Below, in pieces: positions 11,241 through 23,720 of a stretch of 64,000 bases of DNA. The notes below the pieces were generated by a model. It worked only from the letters and a program-made list of their open reading frames with translations. It did not search any database and was not told where the DNA came from. A program made the translations under genes and the position numbers. Position 1 is the stretch's first letter, and each line of letters starts with the position of its first letter. The stretch comes from Acanthochromis polyacanthus (lineage: Eukaryota; Chordata; Actinopteri; Pomacentridae): positions 806,001 through 870,000 of the forward strand of contig NC_067123.1 of the NCBI RefSeq assembly GCF_021347895.1. Direction: 5' to 3'.

Positions 11241-12569
11241 TATTGCACATTGTGAGGATTGTGGAGGAGAGTGAGACAATGGAATGCTTCTGAATTCCGA
11301 TCCTCTAAAGGAAGAGTTGAGAGGACAGTTGATACTACACAGACTGAGGCTTTGCGGATAACAAGAAGAGTGGCTGCAGTGTCCAACATCATCAAGGCTA
11401 GTGTGATTTTATCTGCAAACTGTGTGCACATACTCATTTAGCCGGTTTTCACATATAGGCCCACAGTGTTTCCTTAGATAATCTTTTAATTTGGGGTTAA
11501 TAAAACACATCTGTGGACACATAAAGGAGATGTTTCACTTATTTGGGAGGAAGCTTGACAACAGATTGACCATCTGAAGCATATAATTAATTGATCAGTA
11601 TTGATTTAGATGATAATTAAACATCTATAGAGATGTTAATTTCGCTTAAATACTGTTGAGAGTTGTGGCTTCAATACTGTCAAAGATGGACCGTAAAGTT
11701 AGAAAAGTGATTACATCTGTTGATGTAGTCCAAAAGAACAATCCGCTTGCTAAGGGCATTGCAGAAATGTCACAGAAGTAGAGCAAGCGTTGGCCTGATA
11801 TCGACTGTCCTTGGCCAGTTGAGGGGACACTCAATCCAGATGTCATAGAAACAATGCAGGTGCTGGTCTCCACCTATAAGGCCGGCTAGAAGAAAGGAAG
11901 GAAAGGACAGAGACGCATGGAGAAGAGACAGATGGAGCTTGGACTTCTGAAGTTGTTTGAAGATGAAGGACAGAAGCTGTTGAAGAGGGAGCAGAATTTT
12001 AAGGAAGCAAAGAAGCCAGTGGAGAAGGTTAATGCACCTTTCTCACATGTGGTTTCAACGAAGAAGCCCCCACCTAATGAGAAGGAGGTGAAGTGTGCTG
12101 ATGTTTATCCTCAGCTCCCAGTGACCAGAAAGGGGGGTTATTATTGCATCAGAGATGAGGCTGTTGGAGAATATGATCCAGTAGCCAGAAGGATTTTGGC
12201 TAGAGCAGAGAAGAGAGGGGATGAGAAAGCGAAGAAAGTGGGTTCAGGAGAGGATGAGAGTGAGGATGGAGACAGTGATGGAGATTGAGGAAGTGAGAGA
12301 CAGTGGGCTTTAAGAAATGTTGAGAGTAGGAAAGGAAGGGCATTAGAGAAGATGTGTCCAGTGACTGTCCAGGAGCCAGAATCTGGAATACATGCCTTGG
12401 CAGAATACAGACATGTCAGACATAATTGAGAAGTTGCCGACTCTTCAGATGGGGCATATCCGTGCATTTCGAAGCTGGAGGAGGCTTGGTAGGGACACAA
12501 CCTGCCATGGGAGACATCATGGGAGTTCTGATGATGGAGGAGATTCTACAACAAGCGGGTCTTAGTATA

Positions 12570-14194
12570 CAGTGCCTTGTGAAAGTATTCGGCCCCCTTG
12601 AACTTTTTCAACCTTTCGCCACATTTCAGTCTTCAAACATAAGATATAAATTCTAATTTTTGTCAAGAATCAACAACAAGTGGGACACAATCGTGAAGTG
12701 GAATTAAATTTATTGGATATTTTATACTTTTTTAACAAATAAAAACCTGAAAAGTGAGGCGTGCAATATTATTCGGCCCCCTTGCATAATACTTTGTAGC
12801 GCCACCTTTGCTGCAATTACAGCTGCAAGTTGCTTGGGGTATGTCTCTATCAGTTTGCACATCACGAACTGAAATTCTTGCCCATTCTTCCTTGCAAAAC
12901 AGCTCGAGCTCAGTGAGGTTGGATGGAGAGCGTTTGTGAACAGCGTCTTCAGCTCTGCCCCACAGATTCCCATTGGATTCAGGTCTGGACTTTGACTGGC
13001 CATTCTAACACCTGGATACGTTTATTTGTCAACCATTCCATTGTAGATTTGGCTTTATGTTTGGATCATTGTCCTGTTGGAAGATAAATCTCCGTCCCAG
13101 TCTCAGGTCTTTTGCAGACTCCAACAGGTTTTCTTCCAGAATGGTCCTGTATTTGGCTCCATTCATCTTCCCATCAATTTTAACCATCTTCCCTGTCCCT
13201 GCTGAAGAAAAGCAGGCCCAAACCATGAGGCTGCCACCACCATGTTTGACAGTGGGGATGGTGTGTTCAGGGTGATGAGCTCTGTTGCTTTTACGCCAAA
13301 CATATCGTTTGCATTGTGGCCAAAAAGTTCCATTTTGGTTTCATCTGACCAGAGCACCTTCTTCCACATGTTTGGTGTGTCTCCCAGGTGGCTTGTGGCA
13401 AACTTCAAACGAGACTTTTGAAGTTTGCCTGGATATCTTGAGAAATGGCTTTCTTCTTGCCACTCTTCCATAAAGGCCAGATTTGTGCAGTGTACAACTG
13501 ATTGTTGTCCTATGGACAGACTCTCCCACCTCAGCTGTAGATCTCTGCAGTTCATCCAGAGTGATCATGGGCCTCTTGGCTGCATCTCTGATCAGTCTTC
13601 TCCTTGTTCGAGGTGAAAGTTTAGAGGGACGGCCGGGTCTTGGTAGATTTGCAGTGGTCTGATACTCCTTCCATTTCAATATGATTGCTTGCACAGTGCT
13701 CCTTGAGATGTTTAAAGCTTGGGAAATCTTTTTGTATCCAAATCCGGCTTTAAACTTCTCCACAACAGTATCTGGGACCTGCCTGGTGTGTTCCTTGGTC
13801 TTCATGATGCTCTCTGCACTTTAAACAGAACCCTGAGACTATCACAGAGTAGGTACATTTATACGGAGACTTGATTAGACACAGGTGGATTCTATTTATC
13901 ATCATCAGTCATTTAGGACAACATTGGATCATTCAGAGATCCTCACTGAACTTCTGGAGTGAGTTTGCTGCACTGAAAGTAAAGGGGCCGAATAATATTG
14001 CACACCCCACTTTTCAGTTTTTTATTTGTTAAAAAAGTATAAAATATCCAATAAATTTAATTCCACTTCACGATTGTGTCCCAATTGTTGTTGATTCTTG
14101 ACAAAAAATTAAAATTTTATATCTTTATGTTTGAAGCCTGAAATGTGGCGAAAGGTTGAAAAGTTCAAGGGCCGAATACTTTCACAAGGCACTG
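12570..14194 (-). mobile_element. Tc1-like element, full length (1625 bp)
   Basis: Long terminal inverted repeats of about 170-200 bp begin CAGTGCCTTGTGAAAGTATT on both strands. The element is bounded by TA at 12568-12569 and 14195-14196. It disrupts the retroviral gag relic, so it is younger than that provirus. The related words CCACTTCACGATTGTGTCCC and TAAATTTAATTCCACTTCAC occur inside both arms. Confidence 0.93.
12790..13805 (-). pseudogene. Tc1-like transposase, several frameshifts
   Basis: The N-terminus at 13805 starts MKTKEHTRQVPDTVVEKFKA. It is followed by an HTH block (YKKISQALNISRSTVQAII), a GRPSKLSPRTRRRLIRDA linker and a second HTH (VHRTTISCTLHKSGLYGR). After a frame change the catalytic core continues with VLWSDETKMELFG (first Asp), then a QQDNDPNIK block and a SPDLNP block, in different frames. 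At least three indels separate the pieces, so it is not functional. Confidence 0.9.
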
Positions 14195-14560
14195 TATATG
14201 TGGCAACTGTGGTGAATGATGCAGAACTCTTTGCTGCAAGCAGAAGTAGGATGTGGGAGAGCGTTGAGAGATACGTTCCCAACAAACATGCATCCTGATA
14301 ACGTTTTGATAGAGCCACTGGCTCTTGAAGAGAATCTGAGGGCCTTTGTTTCCGGGCTCATCACATATGGAGAAATGTCACAGGAAACAACCCAGATTTG
14401 AACCCGACAGAGAGATCCATTCTGCGAGGCAAAATACAGAAGGGGCTGCCCCTACCAGTGAGGAGTAAATTGACAGAAGTGGTTCTCTGGGAAGCATGAT
14501 GAGAGCCACCTACACAGATCAGAGTCTACATCCCCAGAGCAATATATATATATCCACAGC

Positions 14561-15800
14561 CAGTGAAGCAACCAATAGTGATTGATGTTTTCAGCAGATT
14601 TTTTTACACACAGTGATAATTTTATGAATGCACAAGATTGCTACAAGGATTTAAACATAGTTCTCATATTTTCAATGGGTGCTGGAAGATACTCTGTCTT
14701 TTGTTAAGTCTATTGTTAAGTCTGTTATTAAGTGGGGTCATAAGTAGGTGCATTTACAGAATTGAGAATTAAACAGCATTTAGGAGCCATTTTCCATTTG
14801 CAAGGTGTTTGTGAAAACAAAAACAATGAAATAAACTAAAGAAAAAGGAAATTAATGGTATGTTGACATACTGCTCTGTTAACATCTGACAACACAGAGG
14901 TCCAACTTAGGTAATGATGTTTCAAGTGGAGTTGATAGAGTATCATCCAAGCAAGCTGAGTAATTTTCATTTTGAATGTTTGATATCATTACAGACTTCA
15001 CTTTTATTTGGGGTGTTATCTATAACAAAGCAAACACTATTGTTTTCTTCACAAATGTGTACTTTCTACTACTACTTTCTGCACATTTCTGGTACTTTTT
15101 AGGATATAGAAGTACTATCTCTTGCTAAACAAATAATGTTTACACCTGCAGTACCTTTAGTAACAATAATAGTGATAATAAACCTCTTCTTTAGCAAAGA
15201 AAACATAAAATGTCTGATGCAATGAAAATGAGTGACGTCCATTTTTTAAATCCAGTCTTTCTGCCTTCTGAAGAGCAAAAACTCAGACATTCACGAAGTG
15301 TGTGATGCATGACACATTGTTCCTTCGTGTAAAATAGATTTTTGGTTAAAAATTCAATTAAGCTGCTCTATTTTAGAGGCTCTGTGGAGGCGGGTCATTT
15401 TTGACCTGGAGGACAAGGAAAGTGCACAGAATCTGAAGACAACACAAGGGTAAACGTTTGTGGTTCGGCTCGCGGTTAATATAAATATTACCAACGGAGG
15501 CAATGCCGTGAGCAATAATTTATGTGCATAAATTAGTTAAGGATAAAAACTGATTATAAACGTATGTTAAAAGCGATTGTTTTGCATTAGATAGAAACTA
15601 TTTATATTTACAAGTTATTTACACAGACAAGGAAAAGCATTTAACGTTCTTGAATTTATGTATATTTCAGTTTGTACTCCATATCCATGTGCAAATGAAG
15701 AGCCTTCAGAGCCTTCAGGAGTGGAGTTTAGCTCACTGTTGAGCTGAAGTACACGTACACTTTAGTGAGAACAGCACTGTCACGTTACAAGCACAAACTT
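14561..15800. other. unassigned stretch between gag relic and class I 3' side
   Basis: No supported gene. A GC-richer island near 15370-15480 (GGCTCTGTGGAGGCGGGTCA, later GGGTAAACG resembling a donor site) could be a lost promoter or first exon, but no coding frame follows. Confidence 0.3.
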
Positions 15801-15807
15801 AAATGTA

Positions 15808-15945
15808 CTTTATTTGGGATTTTATGTGATAGACCAACACAAAGTAACACATATTTGTGAAGTGGAAGAAACATTATATGTGTTGTTAAAGATTTTTTAC
15901 AAATAAAAAAATCTGGTGTGAATACTGTTGCAAGGCACTGGTTTG
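15808..15945. mobile_element. Tc1-type MITE fragment
   Basis: The words TGTGATAGACCAACACAAAG, TGTGAAGTGGAAG, ACAAATAAAAAAATCTG and GCAAGGCACTG occur in the order found in terminal repeats of a common fish Tc1-derived family. The last word also ends the element at 12570-14194. Only one end is present. Confidence 0.5.
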
Positions 15946-17384
15946 TGTTTGGATTGCACTTCCTTTTAGTTGTGTCAGAATGCTAAACCTGTAAAACAAA
16001 CTACACCATCTTATCAAACACATCGGTTTCTAAAAGACTCTGCATGTTTAAAACTCTAAAAACTTCTTAAATGCAAATGTGACAGGAAATAAAACGAGCA
16101 GAAAAACGAGCTCCATCGTCTTTGTGGTGGTTGAGTGACTGCTGCTGAAGGTTGGGTGAAACAAATCTAATGACAATCCATACATGGAAAGCTGTAATAA
16201 AATCTGAAAGCAATTTCAAAGAGTCTTTCTTATCAGGTGAGATGATCACAAGGAAATAGTGAATAAAACAAGTTTGACTGGAGGTGTTAGTATACATGAT
16301 ATGTGAGGAGTCTGAAGGAAAATCAGCTTAAACACCTCAAGACTTCATCCAAGAAAACATGGACAAACAGGAAACAGTTAACTCTTTATGGGGCAAGTGA
16401 TCATAGTTGGTAACTTCCACACACATTAAATATCTGAATCAGTGAAATCAAGAAGCATGTGGATTTCATTCAGCCAATCTTCCAAGATCCCTCTACATTA
16501 TAGAACATGATATGGTGGCATTTGACCAATCAGCAGAGGCCTGGAACATATCAAACTTTCTCTTTTCTTTGAAGTTGGATAAAGACGGACTTGCTGCTCG
16601 ACCCTCTTCCATATTTTGGTTGAAACATCAAAACTAACCATGGTTGGTTGACGAAAATCACACATTTAACAGTTGAATAGTTGTACTAAGTGACGGTGTA
16701 CACATTTCTTGGAATGTTTTCTTTTGTTCGTTTTTCTTCTTTTTTTTTTTTTTTTAACCACAAACAGGCAAGGAACCATAAATGGTAACTTCACTGACAT
16801 TGAAATTCAAGATGAAAATTGAAAATTTGGAAAATGTCACAAAAGTTAAAAAAAAAAGTCTTATTAAGGTTGCATTCATTTACACACACACTCATGCTCG
16901 CACACATACCGTTCTTACAAACAATAAAAAAAGGTAAATAAAAGTAACTAAATAGAATGTATATCACAACAGTTCCAAGAAAGTGCATCATTTTTGAAGC
17001 ACATCAGTAGGTTTAAATGTGCTGGTGATATCTGAATGATGTAGAATAAACAACAACACAACACAAAAAACACACATCCAAGACTTCCAGACACTGACAT
17101 ATTTGTTCCACAGCAGCATCAGCTCTGCTGGAACAAACTGATTTGACACATTTGCATCTGTAACTACAATTAAAACTTTGGTAGTACAGAAAGTTAAACA
17201 CTTAGTGCAGTTTAGAGAACAGTCTTCATTAGTGTGCTGGCTAATGCCAATAAAGCTAAATTATTATTAGAAATGCTGCTAATAAGCATCAAAGACAGTA
17301 CATGATGACTGACTCTGATCTTATTTCTGGAACCTCTCCACTGACGGTCTGCAGAAACAGCTGTGCAGCAAACTTATGTCTCTG

Positions 17385-17450
17385 GTAGGATTGTATCCTC
17401 TTCTAATCTCTAATCCTGTGGAGGCAAACAGAAAGAAAACAGTTAAATGA
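17385..17450 (-). other. orphan splice acceptor and terminal exon of gene A
   Basis: On the minus strand a strong polypyrimidine tract (CTGTTTTCTTTCTGTTTGCC) leads to CCACAG at 17421-17416, followed by an open frame GLEIRRGYNPTRDISLLHSC in phase 1. Exon 5 of gene A has no GT where gene B has its donor, so this exon appears stranded. It may be used by an alternative transcript. Confidence 0.35.
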
Positions 17451-17539
17451 TAATTCTGACTTATTATCTGTCACTGAAACAACAACAACAAAAATGTAGG
17501 TATGGACTGACGCAGTAAAATTTCAGTGTTGAAGCTCAT

Positions 17540-20500
17540 TTAGTAGAAAATATATAATTTTATTATTCTATAATTGATGTTCTTTCTCCAGATGAAGAAC
17601 CCAGAGATGCCGACTGACAGCAGCAGGAGTCCAACAACAGCTCCAATAACAGCAGGATGCAGTGAGGAAGAAACTGGAACCAAAACACAACATTCACCCT
17701 TCAGAAGGTTATTCAGTGTGTTGGACAGTAATGTCGCTTAACAAACCAATACAGTGTTATAATAATAACAATAATATTACATGTTAAGTTTTTAACTGTA
17801 ATTTCTTTAACACATTGCTGTGACTGAAAAATAAAACATCTTTTTTTACCTGTTATTCTACAGGTTTTCCTAGTTTTGTTAAATTATTACAATAAGTAGC
17901 AATAAAATAGGAGGAGAATATCTAAAAGGACTAATTTACATTCATGTTGACATAAAAACACAAAAGAACGGGAAAAAACAGACGAAACTGTCATAATGTC
18001 CACATAACTTAATGAGGAGCTTCTATAACATCTATAATGATGCCAATTTGTACAATTTAAAATGTGTAATTCTAATAATTAAACAAAATAATTCATTCTT
18101 TTACAACAGTGTAATTTTTTAATTTTCTTTACACAATGGCACTATGTTTAACTCAGCTACAGATATCACTATTTAAATGATATTTGCTGTTATTTTCACA
18201 GTGTTTTTTAATGTTACTGTAAGCCAATGTCTTTATGGATTTAAAAAAAAAACATTTTTACAGTGTTTTAACACAAAGTTCAGGGTTCATGAAACAGTTT
18301 CAACACAAGACAGCAGCAGAAAGTTACCGTCTTGTCTTACCCTGATTGGTTCTGATCACTGATTTGTCCAGTTTGGTGATGATGTCGTCTTTGACATCAG
18401 ACATCTGAAACACACAGTCGTACTTCTTCCAGTCTTCAGGAGCGATTGATGAGATGTTCAGGTCAACACTCATCTGGAAGGTTCCATCATGGTTGGGGAG
18501 GATCTCTCCTTTGTCCACGTCCTCATGAAGCTCCTCTCCATCTTTCCTCCAGAACAAGTCGGCTCTGTCGGGGTAGAAACCTGTAGCGTGGCAGGTGACC
18601 GTAGAGGAGGAAGTCTTCTGGAGGAGAGACACTGAGGGAAGATCTGGAGAGAGAAACTGATGAGTCTTAACTGAACGTGACCGATCAGAGGGCTCTACTA
18701 AGAAGTGAGATCAGTGGGTTAGCAGGTATGTTGAGGCTGAAGTCAGAGTTTTTGGTGTTACAAAGTTGGCTCTCTTTGAACCTGCATTATGGGACAGTGT
18801 CAGACTTGAATGCATTTCAATACAATATCATGTTTACATGAAGTCTGAAGTATAAATGCTGTAATGGGCAGCTGTCAATTATCAATAATCAGCTGCATTG
18901 ATCCTTAAAATTAATACATTACGCACACTTAACAGTTTTTTACCAACATTCCTGTTTTGCTTCATTTGACGTAGCAGCACTTTTTACCATCATACATTTT
19001 TATTTTCCTCATTGTAGCAATAGTATACTTCTCTGAATGTGTTGTGTGTCTGTAACAGTCCCTGGTGACCGTATATTTATGTGGTGGATCCTTTGTGACC
19101 TCTGTGTGAGGAGATGGTTTGTGATGACTTTCCATTATACCTGGCTGAGGAGCTCCAGAGCAGGCCCGGACTGGCAATAGGGAGAGGCGGGACTTTTCCC
19201 GGTGGCCTGCCTCCCTATTGGCCTGCCTGGACAGGCCAGCCACGGACTGGCAGGCCAATGAAAAAAAGTTGATCGGCTTTTTGGCACACAGGTCAGAGAC
19301 AGCAGCGCTCGAAGCCTTACAGAGTACACGCCCACCCTCCTGTCACTCACACAAAGCAAGTGCTCTGAGCTCTAAATCAGAAGGATAGGGATTGCTCAAA
19401 GTGACATTTTTTTAGAAGAAACGTGCCATGATTGGTTAGTTGCTTTATGGCCCGCCCCTTCATAGCGAGAACGGGGAATAATGCACTGCAGAGCGGAGAT
19501 ATGAGAGTGAGGACAGAGAGTGGAAGGAGCGAAGATTAAGGAGCACACTGAGAAAGCTGGTGGCAAAAAACGAGAAAAGACGAAGAGAAAAGGTGGACAT
19601 GAGAGGGAGATGGAGAAGAAAAAAAGGTTGCTCGAGGAGGAAGGGGCAAAGTGTTATAAAATAACACACATGTTTCATCAACCCCCGCACAGGTCCAGCA
19701 GTGTACAGTTGAAAATAAATGATGCTGCTACTTCAAGTAAGTTTACAAACGGTCGGTTCTTCTCACAAATGCATCATCAGACTTCAAAGGCCAAAATATA
19801 ATAAAAAATGAGTGGTATATTATTGATTTGCTTGGCTATATTAGAAAACTTTGTTTCATTTTGTCAGTTGTCTGGCCCAAGTAAGCTCCACAGGTGTCAG
19901 GTGGGTTGCAGGAATCCTGAAAACGTTTGAGACCCCCTCTTCAGGTAGGATAGGCAGTTGACTTACAATTTTCAGTTATAAAATTAACATTGATGTTTGC
20001 ATATACTATTAGCTATGACCAGCTGACATCTAAATGATTTACTGACAAAATAATAGATATATTTTTTTAAATTCCATATGTTATATAAATAATAGGAAAA
20101 GGAAAACACTGGAAAAATTGGTGAGGGTAGTGAAGAGATTACAGAAGAGAAAAGTACTGGACTGTATGGAGCTGTCGTTATGGTTGTGTTTAATAGACTT
20201 ACTGTCTGTTTAGTAGTGTTGTAATTGCTATAACATAACTGTAAAAGGCATATTTTTGGAAGGAAAAAAAACAAAATTTTGGTGCATTATCCCACATGAC
20301 ACAACCCTTGCGGTGGCGGAAGTGGCCTGACTGATTGGAAATCTCCCGGCCTGAATTTCTTTCCCAGTCCGGCCCTGCTCCAGAGCCACCTGTCTCCAAT
20401 CACTGATGACGGACCTGGAGCTCCAGACCTGCTCTGAAGCTTGCTCCTCTTCTCACCTACTGCCGTAAGCTGATTGGACCACCACCCAGCTCCCTCCACC

Positions 20501-23500
20501 TTCATCCAATCCAACTTCAGCAATCACCACATTTAAGGTTTAAATCTGAAGCCCAACACAAGCCCAGGTGGCTGTGATTTAACATGAGCAGCTCAACTCA
20601 TGCCTCTTGTGTTTTTTGTAAGATATGTAACATTTGTTAGCAGCTGCTTAACTAGGTGAGGAGTTAACTGTCTTTTGTTTTTTGTAGCTATTGAGAAGTG
20701 ACTACACCAGGGCCGTAGCCAGGATTTTGGAATAGGTGAGGTCCATGATGCGCGTGAAAAGCGCACGCCGAAAATTTTTCAATGTTTTTAAAAAAAATTT
20801 ATTTTTATATATCTTTTTTAGGCTACAAGTCACACAAGATGTTTGTTGTTTAAATATCTTTTAATGATGTGAAATCAGCATTTTCCAAACAAAAATGTAT
20901 ATTTTTTCAAAAAAACAAATCAACTTTTTACATCAAAGGCTAGCTGAATCCTCCTGTGACCAGAGGCATCCCACCGTTGAAGGATATTCTCCCGGTTCAC
21001 CTCCACTTTCTGATGCACATGCATCATGGCCAGGCCTGTCAGTCTGTCGTTGGACATGGTAGATCTAAGCCATGTCTTAAGTCTTTGCATGGCTGAGAAT
21101 GACCTCTCACAGGCACAAGTCGTCACTGGCAAGGTTAGAAATATCTTCAACATACATTGTATGTTGTCTGATGAGCCAGGCGCTCATCAAAAAAAAAAAA
21201 AGCGCCGGACGCGCTCTCCGCTGTGGATAAAAGTAATTAAACTCTTTGATCAGATGATCTGAGAGGCCGAACTAGTGCCGAATTATCTAAAAAAATATAT
21301 TGTGGTCACCTTGGTGTAGATGGGCGGGGATGTGGTCTACAAAGTGCTAATAATGAAAACACTAGTTTATGAATGGGGTTTGGCCCGCTGCCAAGCGCGT
21401 CACAGGGCGCATTTGCGGGTACGTGCATCAGCAGATCAAACAGCTTTTTACCGCAACACGCACACAGGCACAAACAGAACACAAAGCCCATGGATGTTTA
21501 CCACAATTTACAATTTACAAGCACGTTTCACAGAGAGGTTTCAAGTTTTTATGAGTTTATGTTTTATTCAGTTGGGCATATTTGGCGAAAAAAAAAAAAC
21601 TCGGAAAAATAGGTGAGGTCCGGACCTCGCTGACCTCATACCTGGCTACGGCCATGGACTACACGTAACTAATATGTGCTTTGAGACGCTCGTTTAGTTA
21701 CTATTGTTATTCACGTGGGTGTTGCTATCATGTCTTTAAGTTTGGTTACAGAATTTACTTTGGTTGTTTAGTTGCGATTTTATTTAATTAGTTTTTATAA
21801 CTCAGTTTTCATCGGTTCTTTAAGCTAGCAGCACCCATCAGCCCTGTTTATTTAGTTTTATTACCTTTTGCTAATTATATCAGGAAGCAACAAATTGCTT
21901 TACTTTAATAATACTGTTTTTTGGTTGTTGTTTTTTTTTTGTTACGCCTAGCTCCCTAGTCAGCTGAATCATAATTTGTTTACGCATTGTTTTATTTTCA
22001 CTGGATGCAGAAGCAGATGGAGTACAGAACTGTGTGTATCTCAGGTTGTGTAATTGTACCTGTTCTCTGCAGAGAACTGTTCGCGTACTGCACATACTTC
22101 TTCAGCCAGTCCGGGTACAGGTGCACGTAGTAGTATTTATAGTCATCTAGTTCAGCTTGGTCTGCGTCCCATCTGAGTTTGGTGATGAACGCCTCTGGTT
22201 TTGAAGCAATCCATGTCAGCGTCTGCAGGTCCAGCGCTATGAAGTCTTCACCATCATATCCATATTGAATATAACCCCTGATTTCTCCAGTTTCATCATC
22301 CCATTCACAGCCGCTCATTCTCTGTAGGATGTGAGCACCTGGGACACAGAAAGGGAGATTTTATTGGTTTACTGTTAAGGCTGGCTGACATGGGCACAAA
22401 TATGACCTCAACAATCTTCTGACAGTGACAGACAGCCAACTACAACCAGCACTGCTCTCAGGAGATTTCATACTGAAAAACTGTCATACTTCATTTGGCA
22501 CATTATCAAAACATTAACAGCTGTGAATTATTAAGTTTTTGTACATTTAAAAACTCTGTTTTTCTACATCTACAAGAATCTGCGCAGTCGGTATTTTTTC
22601 CACTTTAGGACCAATCTGTAAAATATAAATAAAATCTGTCCAATATTAATACTTTTAGTGCAGTTTTTTTTCTTGATACATTCTGTGCAATACCACTGAT
22701 ATATGCAATATTAGTTATTTCCACATCCACAGTTATTTGGACAATCTGAGCCCGTAATTATGTATACTTTTGTTTAATTTATATTTTCCTACTGACATTG
22801 GTTACATGTTTGCATTTTCCACTTTGTTGCTGTGACAATGCAAATTTCTCCTCATTGGGATAAATAAGGAGTTATCGCACCTTCAGAGTGTCTTTTAGGC
22901 CTCAGAGATACAAACTGTTTTACTGAGTAACTCTGAATATCAAACTGAATCATGTGTGAATGAGAAAACTCCACAGTGAATCATTAAATTCAGGGGTATT
23001 TGCAGGTTAGGATTGATTATTGGTTTCTTCACAAACAGGTTATTCTGCAATATTAGCGAGGGTGCACATATTTACATACGCTTCATAATAGTAACACATA
23101 AAAATATAATGTATTGATAAATAGAGATAAAATTCTGATCCCTCTTTGCCATAATGTCCCCATGTTGAGATGATTTCACTCATTTTTATGTTTTAACAAT
23201 GCATGTGTTTGTGTTTTTATCCTGTTTTGACCCTGTGTGTCAACTCTATAGTCTTGTTCTGTGGCCTAACAGGGTGATTGTCATCATCATCCTAAAATTG
23301 TGGATGGATCAAAGTGAGACAGAAATAAAGAACAATGGGAAACTAAGAGTGAATTCCTAACAGTAAATATTGTCACTTTACCACTGAGATCTATTGCAGC
23401 ATGCAGGGATGTAATCAGGAGGCTGCAACCAACCACACAGAATATGGGATGGATGGCTCTATCAATCAATCAATCAATCGGAGTTTATTTGTATAGCACT

Positions 23501-23636
23501 TTTCATACAAAAGTAGCACAAAGTGCTTAACAAGTTAAAAACAAACAATAAAAAACAATAAAAAGACAATGGCCCACATCCCTCCCAAACCCTGCCCCAC
23601 AGCATACTTCCTAAGAACACACAGACAGTCAGACAG

Positions 23637-23720
<84 letters not shown>

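Larger units (their letters stand above)
11670..14560 (+). pseudogene. endogenous retrovirus gag relic, split by a Tc1 element
   Basis: Two blocks on the plus strand, 11680-12500 and 14205-14560, flank the Tc1 insertion at 12570-14194. The first has a lysine/glutamate-rich stretch (open frame 11917-12288) with an acidic end. The second contains a capsid-like region with the words NPDLNPTERSILR and IWRNVTGN across a frame change, which resembles fish retroviral Gag. Stop codons and indels occur in both blocks. No pol or env was found, so this is an inactive partial provirus. Assignment to Gag is by general resemblance. Confidence 0.5.
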
